Shown: positions 1 through 8,749 of the stretch, in pieces
Position numbering within the stretch: position 1 is the first letter of the stretch
How the letters are laid out: each line of letters begins with the position of its first letter
Assembly: GCA_002342035.1 (NCBI GenBank)
Contig: DDPE01000049.1
Coordinates: 16,547 to 80,546 of the forward strand
Source: Asticcacaulis sp. UBA2476
Lineage (GTDB): Bacteria; Pseudomonadota; Alphaproteobacteria; Caulobacterales; Caulobacteraceae
Length of the DNA: 64,000 bases
Direction of reading: 5' to 3'
Program-made: the position numbers and the translations under genes
The notes under the pieces: model-generated
The model's input: only the letters and a program-made list of their open reading frames with translations
Database searches by the model: none
What the model was told of the DNA's origin: nothing

Positions 1-58
1 TGATCGAAAAGCCATTATTAGGTGGTTAGGGTGGGTTAACCTTTTGGAGGCGGCCCCC

Positions 59-541
59 ATGACTAATAAAACCCCCACGAAATCTGCGCTTGATATCTTC
101 ACCGCCCTGATCGCTGATCACAATAAGCATCGTAAGCTGCTGGACCAAATCGAGGCTGCCGATAAGGATGCGCGGTTGGAGCATTTCGCAGCCTTTGCGC
201 TTGAGGCCAAGGCCCATGCGGCGGCGGAAGAGCAGGCGCTTTATTCGGTCATGATGGCCAATCCCGACCTGACCTCTAAGGCCCGCCATTCGGTGGCTGA
301 ACACAAAGAAATCGAAGACCTGATCGACGAGATTGCCGAGCTTGATGCCGGTTCAAAAAAATGGTCCGAGAAATTCGCGGAGCTAAAACACGAATACCTT
401 CACCACATCGAGGAGGAGGAAGAGGAAATGTTCCCCGCCGCAGATGAAGAACTGACCACATCCGAAGAACGCGACATGGGTAAGGTCTTCAAAGACCGCA
501 AGCCCAAGGAAAAAGCCGCCGCCACAGTGGGTGAAGAGTAA
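59..541 (+). CDS. hemerythrin HHE domain protein
   Basis: A 160-residue, mostly helical, very acidic protein. It has the His and Glu spacing of the hemerythrin HHE cation-binding family: His21 and His24 in helix 1, His53 with Glu57 in helix 2, His77 and His82 with Glu86, and a late HEYLHH segment followed by six glutamates. Family members bind a di-iron centre and act in oxygen, NO or redox sensing or in iron handling; which of these applies here cannot be read from sequence. The ATG at 59 is chosen because GGAGG lies 8 bases upstream (46-50). A TTG at 44 would overlap that ribosome site. No signal peptide, so cytoplasmic. The C-terminal 30 residues are Lys/Glu/Ala-rich and probably disordered. 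Confidence 0.85.
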   Translation: MTNKTPTKSALDIFTALIADHNKHRKLLDQIEAADKDARLEHFAAFALEAKAHAAAEEQALYSVMMANPDLTSKARHSVAEHKEIEDLIDEIAELDAGSKKWSEKFAELKHEYLHHIEEEEEEMFPAADEELTTSEERDMGKVFKDRKPKEKAAATVGEE

Positions 542-549
542 GATATTTC

Positions 550-633
550 CTAAAGTCTCGGATGGGCAAAGGCGCGCAACGCATCGACAGCCTCATTGCG
601 CGTGACCGGCGCATGAATACCCTGTCCGGACAT
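550..633 (-). CDS. possible 27-residue small protein
   Basis: A short reading frame on the minus strand with a strong ribosome site (GGAGG, 4 bases before the ATG at 633). It encodes 27 residues beginning MSGQGIHAP and ending AFAHPRL, and ends just past the stop of the hemerythrin gene (convergent). No family recognised. It could equally be the remnant of the start of a longer gene. Support is the ribosome site only. Confidence 0.28.
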   Translation of the reverse strand: MSGQGIHAPVTRNEAVDALRAFAHPRL

Positions 634-752
634 GGTTCCTCCGTTTGTTTTAGGAGACACAGACCTGCGCATTCATACGCGGCAAGCGAAACCATACCTT
701 TTCTGGACTAAGCGCCATTTACATGGTTCCCTAGCGTTTTCGGGGGGAGCCG

Positions 753-2016
753 ATGCCGCTAACCATGCGCATACTGACGGGTCTGGCGCTGGGTTTAATC
801 GGCGGAGTGGTGCTGTTTGAGTTTTTGCCGGACAGCATAGGTCCCGTCGGCACCACGGCGCAGGTGATCGGCGGGCTGTGGCTCAATGCCCTGCGCATGA
901 CCATTATTCCGCTAGTGTTCGCGTTGCTGGCGCTGGGGGTGGTCAATGCCGCCGCGCTGGCCGGGCAGGGTACGCTGGCGCTAAAAACCGTGGTGACCTA
1001 TGTTGTCCTGCTGCTGGTCTCAGCGGTATTGGGGGCCGCGCTGACGTTGGGCCTGTTGCCCCTGTTTCCCATTCCGGACGATGCCGCGCAGGCTCTGCGA
1101 TCGAGCGCCGGATTGCACCATGCCGAGATCATGCCGTCTCCACCGCTCAGTGAGATGCTGCTGGGCATCATCCCGGCCAACCCCATTGAGGCGGCAGCCA
1201 ATGGCGCCATGCTGCAAATTGTCATATTTGCGCTGGTGTTCGGTCTGGCCCTGACCCGCGTCAATGTCACCCGCCGGGCGGCGATCGTGGATTTTTTACA
1301 TGCCCTGAACGACGTGATGTTTGTGATCGTGCGCTGGGTTCTGATCGCTGCACCGCTGGGGGTATGTGCGCTTGGGCTATCACTGGCGCTCAGGGCCGGA
1401 GCATCTGCCTTCGGGGCGCTGGCGCACTATGTCGCGTTTTCATGGGGCCTTGCAGTGATCGGCATAGGCTTAGCCTATGTCATGGCCTGGATCGGTGGCG
1501 GGATTTCGCCCTGGCGGTTTGCGCGCGGCGTGGCACCGGCGCAAGCCGTGGCCGTCAGCACCCAATCGTCACTGGCGTCCCTACCCGCCACGCTGACCAG
1601 CACGGATGCGCTGGGTATTCCGCGCGCCGTTTCCGGAGTCACCCTGCCGCTGGCGGTGTCGATTTTCCGGTTTAATGGTCCGATGCAGAATCTTATGCTG
1701 GGACTGTACGGTGCGTCACTTTATGGGATGCACCCCAGTTTCATGCTGATCGTTGCGGCCATTCTTGTGGCGGTGGTGATCGAGCAAAGCTCGATCGGTT
1801 TGCCGAACCAGCTAAATTTTTTCACGGCCTTATCTGCCGGTCTATGCCGTTCTGGGGGTGCCGGTTGAGATTCTGGCGCTTTTGATTGCCGTCGATGTCC
1901 TGCCTGATATGGTCGCCACCACCGGCAATGTCAGCATGAACGCCGCCGTGACCACGGTGATTTCCAAACGATTTGCACCGGATGCTGACTTGCAAATGCA
2001 GGAGCGTAGATTTTAG
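753..2016 (+). pseudogene. dicarboxylate/amino acid:cation symporter, frameshifted
   Basis: Sodium- or proton-coupled symporter of the DAACS (SDF) family, an inner-membrane protein with about eight hydrophobic segments. The first frame runs 371 residues from the ATG at 753 (ribosome site GGGGGAG) and stops at 1868 in a non-homologous tail. From about 1840 the next frame carries the expected family end (PYLPVYAVLGVP, later VDVLPDMVATTGNVSMN) to a stop at 2014-2016. The whole span equals 421 codons plus one base, so one extra base near the six-T run at about 1828 explains it. The recombined protein would have normal family length. This may be a real inactivating mutation, a phase-variable T tract, or a sequencing error. 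Confidence 0.8.
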
Positions 2017-2040
2017 AAAGATTGAACCGTGATCGTATTT

Positions 2041-2361
2041 TTAGTCTTCCAAAGATTTAGCTTCGCAAATTGCATATTCGGTGGCTTGTTCGAAATAATC
2101 CTTTAGCTTCATAATGTATCTATTTCGCTCTTCTTGATAGCGCTCAATTTCATAGTTGTAATTTTTCACTCTAGAATTGTAAGATGTTATTTCCCATTCT
2201 GCACATTTGGTTGACGAATATGCTTTTGCGCAGAATGGTAATTCTGGCTTTTGTGGTTTTTCTGGCTTGTAATAGCTTCGGGGTGCCGCTGGCTCGGTGC
2301 AGAAAGCATTTGCTGAGTTGCTAATCGCTAGAAGTGAAAAAAATAGAATGGTTTTTTTCAT
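2041..2361 (-). CDS. small secreted hypothetical protein
   Basis: A 106-residue protein with a clear Sec signal peptide (MKKTILFFSLLAISNSANA, cleavage after residue 19). The mature part starts with Cys, is rich in Pro, Tyr, Lys and Glu, and has four cysteines that could form disulphides in the periplasm, with a charged helical stretch toward the C-terminus. A run of six G lies just upstream of the ATG as ribosome site. The gene is much more AT-rich than its neighbours, which suggests recent acquisition. Family not recognised. Confidence 0.6.
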   Translation of the reverse strand: MKKTILFFSLLAISNSANAFCTEPAAPRSYYKPEKPQKPELPFCAKAYSSTKCAEWEITSYNSRVKNYNYEIERYQEERNRYIMKLKDYFEQATEYAICEAKSLED

Positions 2362-2457
2362 ATTATTCCCCCCAAGGAGCTACTGATCATCAATTGTAAT
2401 TCTTAAAGTTAAGAAATATTTTAATGATCTATTTCACCCGCGGGGGTTCCCCGCTGT

Positions 2458-2587
2458 GATTCAAAAGACTCAGTGCCAAAAAATGCACATATTTATCCTG
2501 TTAATAAATAGAATCGTTGACTCATCGGCCTTGTGGGTGAGTCGCAAATCACCCTACGAATCAATATTCGGGTAAGCTTAACGAATC
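2458..2587. promoter_or_regulatory. cluster of seven GANTC sites upstream of ctrA
   Basis: GANTC (CcrM methylation site) occurs at 2458, 2467, 2511, 2519, 2539, 2558 and 2583, seven times in 130 bp, against roughly 0.5 expected at random for a four-base specificity. In Caulobacter the ctrA P1 promoter is controlled by CcrM methylation and GcrA, so methylation control of this promoter is well founded. The number of sites is unusual. Confidence 0.75.
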
Positions 2588-2625
2588 TTAAGGGATTTTG
2601 GTTTTAGCTGATTAACGAATGGTTT
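2578..2625. promoter_or_regulatory. possible CtrA autoregulatory half-sites at ctrA
   Basis: TTAA at 2578-2581 and 2588-2591 are separated by 6 bases (the CtrA consensus spacing is 7), with a GAATC inside the spacer. A further TTAAC at 2612 is followed by ATGGTTTG, close to the reverse of the TTAACCAT half-site. CtrA autoregulation is known in Caulobacter; here the sites are imperfect. Confidence 0.4.
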
Positions 2626-2668
2626 GGGCGTGTTGCCCCGACCTCGTTCCCAACGCCGGAGGGGCTTG

Positions 2669-3370
2669 ATGCGAGTTTTATTGATTGAGGACGACAGCGC
2701 GACCGCGCAGAGCATCGAATTGATGCTTAAGTCGGAAGGTTTTAACGTCTACACGACCGATCTGGGCGAAGAAGGCGTGGATCTGGGTAAGATCTACGAC
2801 TACGACCTGATCCTGCTGGACCTTTCGCTGCCGGATATGTCGGGCGTCGAAGTGCTGCGCCAGTTGCGCGTGGGCAAGATCAATACGCCGATCATGATCC
2901 TGTCGGGTACGTCTGAAATCGACACCAAGGTTAAGACCCTGGGCAACGGCGCTGACGACTACATGACCAAGCCGTTCCACAAAGACGAAATGATCGCGCG
3001 TATTCACGCTGTGGTCCGCCGCTCCAAGGGCCATGCTCAGTCGGTGATCAAGACCGGTGACATCATTGTCAACCTGGACGCCAAGACGGTCGAAGTGTCG
3101 GGCAACCGCGTTCACCTGACCGGCAAAGAATATGAAATGCTTGAGCTTTTGTCCCTGCGTAAGGGCACGACCCTGACCAAGGAAATGTTCCTGAACCACC
3201 TTTACGGCGGTATGGACGAGCCTGAGCTTAAGATCATCGACGTGTTTATCTGTAAGCTGCGTAAGAAGCTGGCCGTGGCCGCTTCGGGCAACCACTATAT
3301 CGAAACCGTCTGGGGCCGTGGTTACGTTCTGCGTGATCCGTCCGAAGTTGGCGGTACTGTCGCCGCTTAA
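2669..3370 (+). CDS. ctrA: cell cycle response regulator CtrA
   Basis: Master cell cycle regulator of the OmpR family, 233 residues (Caulobacter CtrA is 231). Receiver domain residues 1-120 with acidic pocket Glu7-Asp8-Asp9, phosphoacceptor Asp51 (LILLDLSLP) and the DYMTKPF lysine loop. Winged-helix DNA-binding domain about 125-225 ending in HYIETVWGRGYVLRDP. The protein ends in Ala-Ala, as CtrA does where ClpXP recognises it. In the family CtrA~P binds TTAA-N7-TTAA, blocks replication initiation and activates flagellar, division and methylase genes. Start at ATG 2669, because GGAGGGG lies just upstream and the upstream extension is not CtrA-like. Upstream GANTC cluster; strong terminator downstream. 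Essential in relatives. Confidence 0.97.
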   Translation: MRVLLIEDDSATAQSIELMLKSEGFNVYTTDLGEEGVDLGKIYDYDLILLDLSLPDMSGVEVLRQLRVGKINTPIMILSGTSEIDTKVKTLGNGADDYMTKPFHKDEMIARIHAVVRRSKGHAQSVIKTGDIIVNLDAKTVEVSGNRVHLTGKEYEMLELLSLRKGTTLTKEMFLNHLYGGMDEPELKIIDVFICKLRKKLAVAASGNHYIETVWGRGYVLRDPSEVGGTVAA

Positions 3371-3422
3371 TCTACGGATACATCGATTACGTTATCGCCT
3401 TTCTGATTTTGGAAGGTGACTG

Positions 3423-3461
3423 AGCGCCCGTCGGCCCCTCCCGATGGGCGCTTTCTATTTT
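3423..3461 (+). terminator. rho-independent terminator of ctrA
   Basis: A 12-bp stem (one G:U pair) at 3423-3434 and 3441-3452 with a CCCCTC loop, followed by a T-rich tract. It lies about 50 bases after the ctrA stop. Confidence 0.85.
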
Positions 3462-3626
3462 ACGCGCTTTTTTAACGCGCATTGTTTCCAAAAACCGCTT
3501 CACACTTTTTTGGCATGCGCTTGTTCAGCTTTGCTTAACCGTGTCTGTAAACCTTAAACTAAACCTGATGGTGTAACCTTGTTATGCGGGATAAGAATTC
3601 CCAAAATAATCAAGGTGAGGGCGGTC

Positions 3627-4145
3627 ATGGGTTTTCAGTCATTCAAGGTTTTGTTTCTGTGTGAGCATAATTCGGCGCGCTCGATCATGGCTGAGGCCCT
3701 GCTCAACCGCTTAGGCGCCGGACGGTTTGAAGCCTATTCCGCAGGCATCGCCCCTGCCCCCTCCGTCAGCCCCTATGTCATGAGCGTACTGCAAAAGATC
3801 AACTATACCCTCTCAAAGCTTTCGCCCAAGCCGGTCGAGGCGATGCTCACTGACGATGCGCCGGTATTTGATTTTGTGTTTCGCCTGTCGCACCATTTGC
3901 CGGCCGATGGTCACTGGCCGGATTTCAAGGGCGCGCCGATGGTCATCGACTGGTTCCTGCCTGACCCCAGCGATCTGAGCGATTCCAAAAGCGTGGTGGC
4001 GCAGGCTTATGGCGACATGTTCGCGCGCCTGTCGAGCCGGATCGATACGCTGTCGCAGATGTCGGATGAGGCCCTGAAGCAGTTCATGCCGCTGCGCGGT
4101 CGTCTGGAGCGCATGGGCGAGGAAGCCTTCCGGCTGGCGTCGTGA
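3627..4145 (+). CDS. low-molecular-weight phosphatase / ArsC-like protein
   Basis: A 172-residue protein of the low-molecular-weight tyrosine phosphatase fold, to which thioredoxin-coupled arsenate reductases also belong. The P-loop is CEHNSARS (Cys12 to Arg18) and the acid loop is LPDP. Family arsenate reductases carry further resolving cysteines; here Cys12 is the only cysteine and the usual VCD position reads RLS. It therefore cannot use the intramolecular disulphide relay and may be a phosphatase or use an external thiol. The ATG at 3627 is preferred over an upstream TTG (3579) because GGTGAGGG precedes it and homology starts there. It is the first of three genes, with an ArsR-like regulator and a glutaredoxin-type ArsC, suggesting arsenic or redox stress; no arsB or acr3 is present. 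Confidence 0.7.
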   Translation: MGFQSFKVLFLCEHNSARSIMAEALLNRLGAGRFEAYSAGIAPAPSVSPYVMSVLQKINYTLSKLSPKPVEAMLTDDAPVFDFVFRLSHHLPADGHWPDFKGAPMVIDWFLPDPSDLSDSKSVVAQAYGDMFARLSSRIDTLSQMSDEALKQFMPLRGRLERMGEEAFRLAS

Positions 4146-4266
4146 GGTCTTTTTCGGCTTAAGTTTCTGGTTTTTTATGGATTTTTAATTCCATAGTCGC
4201 GAAAAAGACGAAATATTTTATTGTCTTTCGCTTTCTGATTGCTGAAACTCATGTAAACTTGGCGGC

Positions 4267-4599
4267 ATGAACACCGATGATGCCGTAGTTAATCTTTTCG
4301 CGCTGGCGCACCCTGGGCGGCTGGCCATGTATCAGGTCATTGTCGCGGCCGGACCTGGTGGCATAGCTGCGGGTCAGGTGGCGCGCGCGGTCAATATGCC
4401 CGCCAACACCGCCTCGACGCACCTCAGCATAATGACCGGCGCGGGTCTTCTGAGTGCGCATCGCGAAGGGCGCTCGATCATCTATAGCGCCGACATGGCT
4501 CATTTCTCACAGATGATCGGGTTTCTGCTCAAAGACTGCGCGCAGGGTCGGCCCGAAGCCTATGAATCGCTGCGGGCATGGCTTAAACAAAACGCTTAG
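4267..4599 (+). CDS. ArsR-family transcriptional regulator
   Basis: A 110-residue winged-helix repressor. The sequence LFALAHPGRLAMYQVIVAAGPG is followed by a recognition helix region (ANTASTHLSIMTGAGLLSAHREGR) typical of ArsR/SmtB. The metal-binding ELCVCDL-type motif is absent and only one Cys, near the C-terminus, is seen, so the inducer is unclear. It sits between two arsenate-reductase-like genes and ends 23 bases before the next start, so co-transcription with the glutaredoxin-type arsC is likely. The AT-rich stretch at 4190-4260 just upstream probably holds its promoter and operator. Confidence 0.8.
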   Translation: MNTDDAVVNLFALAHPGRLAMYQVIVAAGPGGIAAGQVARAVNMPANTASTHLSIMTGAGLLSAHREGRSIIYSADMAHFSQMIGFLLKDCAQGRPEAYESLRAWLKQNA

Positions 4600-4622
4600 A
4601 CACCATTTAAGAAAAGCGTTTC

Positions 4623-4976
4623 ATGGCCATCGAAGTCACTATCTATCACCGCCCGACCTGCTCCACCTCACGCAAAGCGCTTGAACTGATCCGCGCGCAG
4701 GGTGTTGAGCCAACCATCATCGACTATGGCAAGGTCGGCTGGACCAAGCCGCAATTGCAGGGCCTGCTGAAAACCATGGGCGTGGGCGCGCGCGATATTT
4801 TGCGCACCAGAGGCACGCCTGCCGAGGAACTGGGCCTGACGGCGGCGGGTGTTAGCGATGATGCGATCCTTGAGGCCATGGTGCGTGAGCCTGTGCTGGT
4901 CGAACGCCCAATCGTGGTGACCTCTAAGGGCGCACTCATCGCCCGCCCGGTCGAGCGATTGCTGGAGATTTTGTAG
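4623..4976 (+). CDS. arsC: glutaredoxin-type arsenate reductase (ArsC family)
   Basis: A 117-residue thioredoxin-fold protein. YHRPTCSTSRKAL carries the catalytic Cys13, followed by the ILRTRGTPAEELG region and VLVERPIVV, which together give the Cys-Arg-Arg pattern of ArsC. The family reduces arsenate to arsenite with glutathione and glutaredoxin in the cytoplasm; some relatives (Spx/YffB type) have other roles. It directly follows the ArsR gene. No arsenite exporter is encoded nearby, so a complete resistance pathway would need an unlinked exporter. Full family length, no defects seen. Confidence 0.82.
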   Translation: MAIEVTIYHRPTCSTSRKALELIRAQGVEPTIIDYGKVGWTKPQLQGLLKTMGVGARDILRTRGTPAEELGLTAAGVSDDAILEAMVREPVLVERPIVVTSKGALIARPVERLLEIL

Positions 4977-5249
4977 GTTTAAAGTGGCCGTGAGCGTCAT
5001 TTATTGTCACGCCAAGCGCTGTAGTGTTCTTGAAGAGGTCTTAGTGGGTAAGGAGACACTGTTCTCGAAACAACACATAAGGTAGTTTTCCCACGTTAAG
5101 CACATGATTGTCGTGCCTTTGACGGGCAGGTGATATAGCGGGGATCTTCAAGCGGTTTAGAGGCTAATGGGGCGGTGCATAATGTTGCAGACGATCAGTT
5201 GCAAACTGATCGCAGCACGGCTGGCTGATATGTTGGTTAGCAAACGAAT

Positions 5250-6017
5250 TTAGAATGTGTCGGCGTTCACAACTCGATTTCTTTCGATATCTCTGCGCGT
5301 TAAACTCTTTATTGGCTCGAAAATTTCATTGTGCATAGAAAAAGCGAAATATGCAGACATTACTTTATCAAACATTATGGGTTCAAGTATGAACTCACGA
5401 TCGAACTGAGTTTTGTCGCGGGCATAATCAAACAGGCTAGATGATGTCGCATAGATAGCGGCGCAATTTGATATGCATTCTGCCACAAAGTTATGATCCA
5501 TATGGCTAAACTCGCGATTTATACCTTCACATCTAGATTGAAACACCTGAATCATGGCGATTAGGTCTGATAAACGATCAGCAACCATATCGTGTGGGGT
5601 TCTTTCTAGGATTGTCTCAAAATTCGTTAACACCGTCTGAGGTAAGTCGTGGGTGGTTACATCGGGCGTACGCAGAACTATTCCGAACTCCCCGCCAGCA
5701 AGATACATGTATATAGACTTTAAGCTTTCGGCGCTGGCTATGCAGTATGCACATACTTGACTTAGCGCTAAAGGGAGTGTGGCGCGTGCTGCTACATAAA
5801 GACGCTTATTTCGATTTTGTTCATGTTTGTCAGCTTGCTGAATCTGTTTGTTCAACAAATAAGCGGCCCAGACGGCTGCACATAACGCCATAAACCCAGA
5901 GGCCAACGTCTCCCAATCGTCTGCTTTGTCCATAGCGATAAGGGTCAAGATCAGGAGAACGCTTCCGAAAAATATTCCATTGGATACAATTAATGTAAGT
6001 CGCTCGTTTTTAGTCAT
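5250..6017 (-). CDS. membrane-anchored hypothetical protein
   Basis: A 255-residue protein with two hydrophobic segments near the N-terminus (about 8-28 and 36-56), then a short Gln/Lys-rich linker and a mostly helical cytoplasmic domain of about 185 residues. Ribosome site GGAGAG precedes the ATG at 6017. AT-rich relative to the backbone and flanked by about 270 and 340 bp of non-coding DNA, so probably an accessory gene. It lies just outside the tRNA-borne element. The two-helix plus soluble-domain plan recalls phage-defence effectors and phage membrane proteins, but no motif decides this and I do not assign a function. Confidence 0.6.
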   Translation of the reverse strand: MTKNERLTLIVSNGIFFGSVLLILTLIAMDKADDWETLASGFMALCAAVWAAYLLNKQIQQADKHEQNRNKRLYVAARATLPLALSQVCAYCIASAESLKSIYMYLAGGEFGIVLRTPDVTTHDLPQTVLTNFETILERTPHDMVADRLSDLIAMIQVFQSRCEGINREFSHMDHNFVAECISNCAAIYATSSSLFDYARDKTQFDREFILEPIMFDKVMSAYFAFSMHNEIFEPIKSLTRRDIERNRVVNADTF

Positions 6018-6136
6018 TTGCTCTCCCTACGCGGGGTATGAATACCTTAGCGTGTGTAGGGAGCAATGAATAACGGAGGATGTTCGCTACGCCAAGGCGC
6101 AGCCCGAAGGTTAGTGCATAAGTAGGGATATAAAAT

Positions 6137-6162
6137 TTGGGAGATTGGAGCGGGTGAAGGGA
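6137..6162. repeat. distal attachment site (att copy 1)
   Basis: TTGGGAGATT, one variable base, then GAGCGGGTGAAGGGA: matches the tRNA-proximal copy at 14096-14121 at 25 of 26 positions. After this point the sequence leaves the tRNA. The 343 bp from 6018 to 6360 holds this site and no convincing gene. Confidence 0.8.
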
Positions 6163-6360
6163 CCGGGCACCCCGCTCTTGGGTGCGGTCTTAGTGGCGGT
6201 GATCTGGGGCATGATCGGCCTCATAAGTGGGAATCGGATGGCCTATCTGATCATTGCGCCGGGGCGTTTACCATAGTCGTTTTGGCGATCACCTCCCTCG
6301 GCCGGGTTTATTGGAGACTGGCTCCGGGAGGCTCTCGTCAAACGCTCAGGACCGCGAGCG

Positions 6361-6729
6361 TTATGGATGGGCCTGACGGGCGATGACGCGCTTTAGGGCT
6401 TCCATAAAGCTTATTCGACGCTCGGCGGCGCGTTCTGGGGAATGGCTGGCTTCGATCTGGCCACGAATGTTCATCAGCCATGAGCGATAACAGGCCAGTT
6501 CATATCTCAGGCGACGATCCTTGGCCCGGTCGAGGCGGATGTCGATCCTCTCGATGACGTAGTCCAGAAGGCCAATGGCCTCTTCGTAATCATAGTTCTT
6601 GAGCAGTTCGCGGATCAGACGTGGTGATATATGGTCGTGGTAAAGCTGACGGTCTTCCGCGTGGAACTGCCCGGCAGGGAGATGGCTTAGAATCCATTCC
6701 TCTGATTGGGTGATATAGGTCTGGGGCAT
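6361..6729 (-). CDS. hypothetical protein of the island
   Basis: A 122-residue soluble protein, Arg-rich, probably all-helical, with no membrane segment. AGGAG lies 8 bases upstream of the ATG at 6729. It is downstream of, and on the same strand as, the serine recombinase, 70 bases after its stop, so it may share its transcript. The repeated Asp/Arg/Glu helix pattern (DYVIERIDIRLDRAKDRR) gives no family clue. Not recognised. Confidence 0.6.
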   Translation of the reverse strand: MPQTYITQSEEWILSHLPAGQFHAEDRQLYHDHISPRLIRELLKNYDYEEAIGLLDYVIERIDIRLDRAKDRRLRYELACYRSWLMNIRGQIEASHSPERAAERRISFMEALKRVIARQAHP

Positions 6730-6798
6730 GGGCTTTTCTCCTGTCTTTGGGTGCCCATGTATTTATGCTGGCACGCCCAAGCCGAGGTGATTTATGAC

Positions 6799-7416
6799 CT
6801 ATTTTCCAGCCGCCATCTTGAGCAGCTTCTCACCGTCGGGCCGCAGTTGTCCATCGGGACTGACGAGCCTGTACAATGTGTTCCTCGTTATCCGAAGTTC
6901 TGCGCACAGATCGGCGACATTCGTGTCCCGATGTGCCATTGCCGCTTGTGCCCGGCGCAGGCCAGATGGCGTCAGCACGAACTTGCGACCGCCCAACCGT
7001 CCGCGGGCGCGAGCAGCCTGCATCCCGGCCATTGTGCGTTCTCGGATGAGTTCCCGCTCGAACTCAGCCAGACTGGCAAAGATGCCGAAGACCAACTTTC
7101 CCGATGCGGTCGTCGTGTCGATGGAAGCGCCATGACCGGCCAGCACTCGTAGTCCAATACCGCGGTTCGTCAGGTCATGAACGGTATTGACCAGATGTCG
7201 CAGATCGCGGCCGAGACGGTCGAGCTTCCAGATAACCAGCGTATCGCCTTCACGCAGCGCCTTGAGGCATGACATCAGCGCCGGGCGGTCATCCTTCTTC
7301 CCACTGGCTATATCCTGATAGATGTCTTCGACCTTCACCCCATGCTCGACGAGAGCATCCATTTGAAGGTCTGTCTGTTGGTCATGTGTGGAAACGCGCG
7401 CATAGCCAATCTTCAA
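6799..7416 (-). CDS. serine recombinase (resolvase/invertase family)
   Basis: Small serine recombinase of the Hin/Pin/Tn3-resolvase group, about 205 residues. The catalytic domain starts with IGYARVSTHDQQ (nucleophile Ser in ARVS). WKLDRLGRDLRHL supplies the conserved Arg and Asp cluster, FASLAEFERELIRERT forms the long E helix, and the C-terminal part (VADLCAELRITRNTLYRL) is the helix-turn-helix. It catalyses site-specific inversion or resolution. Start: a TTG at 7416 has GAGAGGA 7 bases upstream; the TTG at 7422 almost touches it and is less likely. No invertible segment was recognised beside it, so its role could be resolution of a transposon now lost. Confidence 0.9.
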   Translation of the reverse strand: MKIGYARVSTHDQQTDLQMDALVEHGVKVEDIYQDIASGKKDDRPALMSCLKALREGDTLVIWKLDRLGRDLRHLVNTVHDLTNRGIGLRVLAGHGASIDTTTASGKLVFGIFASLAEFERELIRERTMAGMQAARARGRLGGRKFVLTPSGLRRAQAAMAHRDTNVADLCAELRITRNTLYRLVSPDGQLRPDGEKLLKMAAGK

Positions 7417-7422
7417 AAACAA

Positions 7423-8671
7423 TCCTCTCTAAAATAGTCCATCACAAACGTTCGATTTCATGACACTTCGCGCAAACCCTTGCCCGGTCTGCATTTGCGT
7501 CATTGTATCCGTCATTTAAATTGTCTCATGCAAACCCTGATCTGTCCAAGTATCAGGGACATGTTTTTCACGAGATTGACCCGGCCATGCCGATCACTCG
7601 GTTTTCTGACTGCGTGTCTCGTCAGATGGGGGCCTCCGGCCCGGTGCAACTTGACTGGGGTAATGAGCAGGCAACGAGAGAACTGGCGATCTGGTCATGA
7701 GGCAGGCGTCGCTTTAAGCCCGGTCTTTCGATGATCGGACCACCAAGTCCTTCGACCGGCATCATTATAGTCGATCCAGCACTCGATAATCACCGCAGGT
7801 GAACCTGCGCTGATCTTCTCGCTGGCTGGCGTCGAAGCCGACTAGCGCAATGGGCCACCATTATTATAAGCCCGGCGGCCGGGCACCGGGCATACAAAAT
7901 CCCGCCCCATTCCTTGTCGGCCCGGCTTTCAGACTTCGATCTATGAGGTCGATCTCATAAACCAAGTCATATCCAATACGAGAATGGGTTGTTATGACGG
8001 TGCTTTGGATGTGGCGTTGCGTAGCAATGACGCATCAAAGGATGGTCAGGAACGGCCCATTCTCTACCGGTGGCCAACAGGTCGCCCTTTGAGGGGCGAC
8101 TTGGCGGCTGCCGCGACGCATCACTCATCAGATAAGCCTCAAGGCTCATGTACACGAACCCGCTTCGCAACAATCAATCTGAGCGGAGATCGCCATCGCC
8201 ACGGCTCGTCGTCTCCGGCATGAGACATGGGCATCCGGCCGCTCTTGCCAAGGCAATCGCTTCCATCTGCCCAGTCTCGTATCCCAACATTTTCTGACCT
8301 TCTTATAATATACACGCGATCAGAAAGTTTAGGCGACAGTTCGGGGAGATGGTCAGGTGGATATGATGGGGGTTTAGGGTGTTGTATAGGGGAGCGTTAG
8401 CAAGTCTCTTTGATTTATTGACTGGCTATCAACTTGTATCAAGATGGAACAAACATGAGCATCTTGATAAAATATCGATGTATATTCATTTTTCTAAAAT
8501 AAACCGCTTGCATTCTCGTATATATTCATGTATCTATCAACACATATTATATAAAGGCTGCGTGATGACCGTAATCATGTAGTCATGGGCCGCCCAGAGT
8601 CGGGCAGACATAAAATATCCTTTCCTGAAAATTCAACACATTCAGATGCCTTGCGAGGCAAAGGAGAAGCT
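7423..8671. other. 1.25-kb stretch without a recognisable gene
   Basis: No frame here has both a ribosome site and a protein-like sequence. It is GC-rich in the first half and clearly AT-rich from about 8400. It probably contains decayed transposon or island genes left beside the recombinase. A GC palindrome occurs around 7866-7890. Confidence 0.4.
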
Positions 8672-8749
8672 ATGTCTGTTGAGACAAATATGACCCATGA
8701 GGACTCGATCCTCTATACTGCGCAAACCTCTCTGCAGGAGGGGTTGTGA
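8672..8749 (+). CDS. 25-residue leader peptide, coupled to next gene
   Basis: A very short frame with an excellent ribosome site (AAAGGAG, 5 bases before the ATG at 8672). It starts MSVETNMTHEDS and stops at 8747-8749 in a TGATG overlap with the next start. The tight coupling and the second good ribosome site inside its 3' end suggest a real small protein or a leader that controls the downstream gene. Function unknown. Confidence 0.5.
   Translation: MSVETNMTHEDSILYTAQTSLQEGL

Noticed and set aside
2678..3295. 205-residue frame opposite ctrA
   Set aside because: It is the antisense shadow of a highly conserved gene; His/Val/Asp-rich composition and no ribosome site.
6154..6276. 40-codon GTG frame with one hydrophobic segment and GGAG upstream
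   Set aside because: It starts inside the duplicated attachment site, has no neighbour or family support, and probably reflects fusion of tRNA-end DNA to island DNA.
7423..8671. Invertible segment for the serine recombinase
   Set aside because: No pair of inverted crossover sites could be identified beside the gene by eye.
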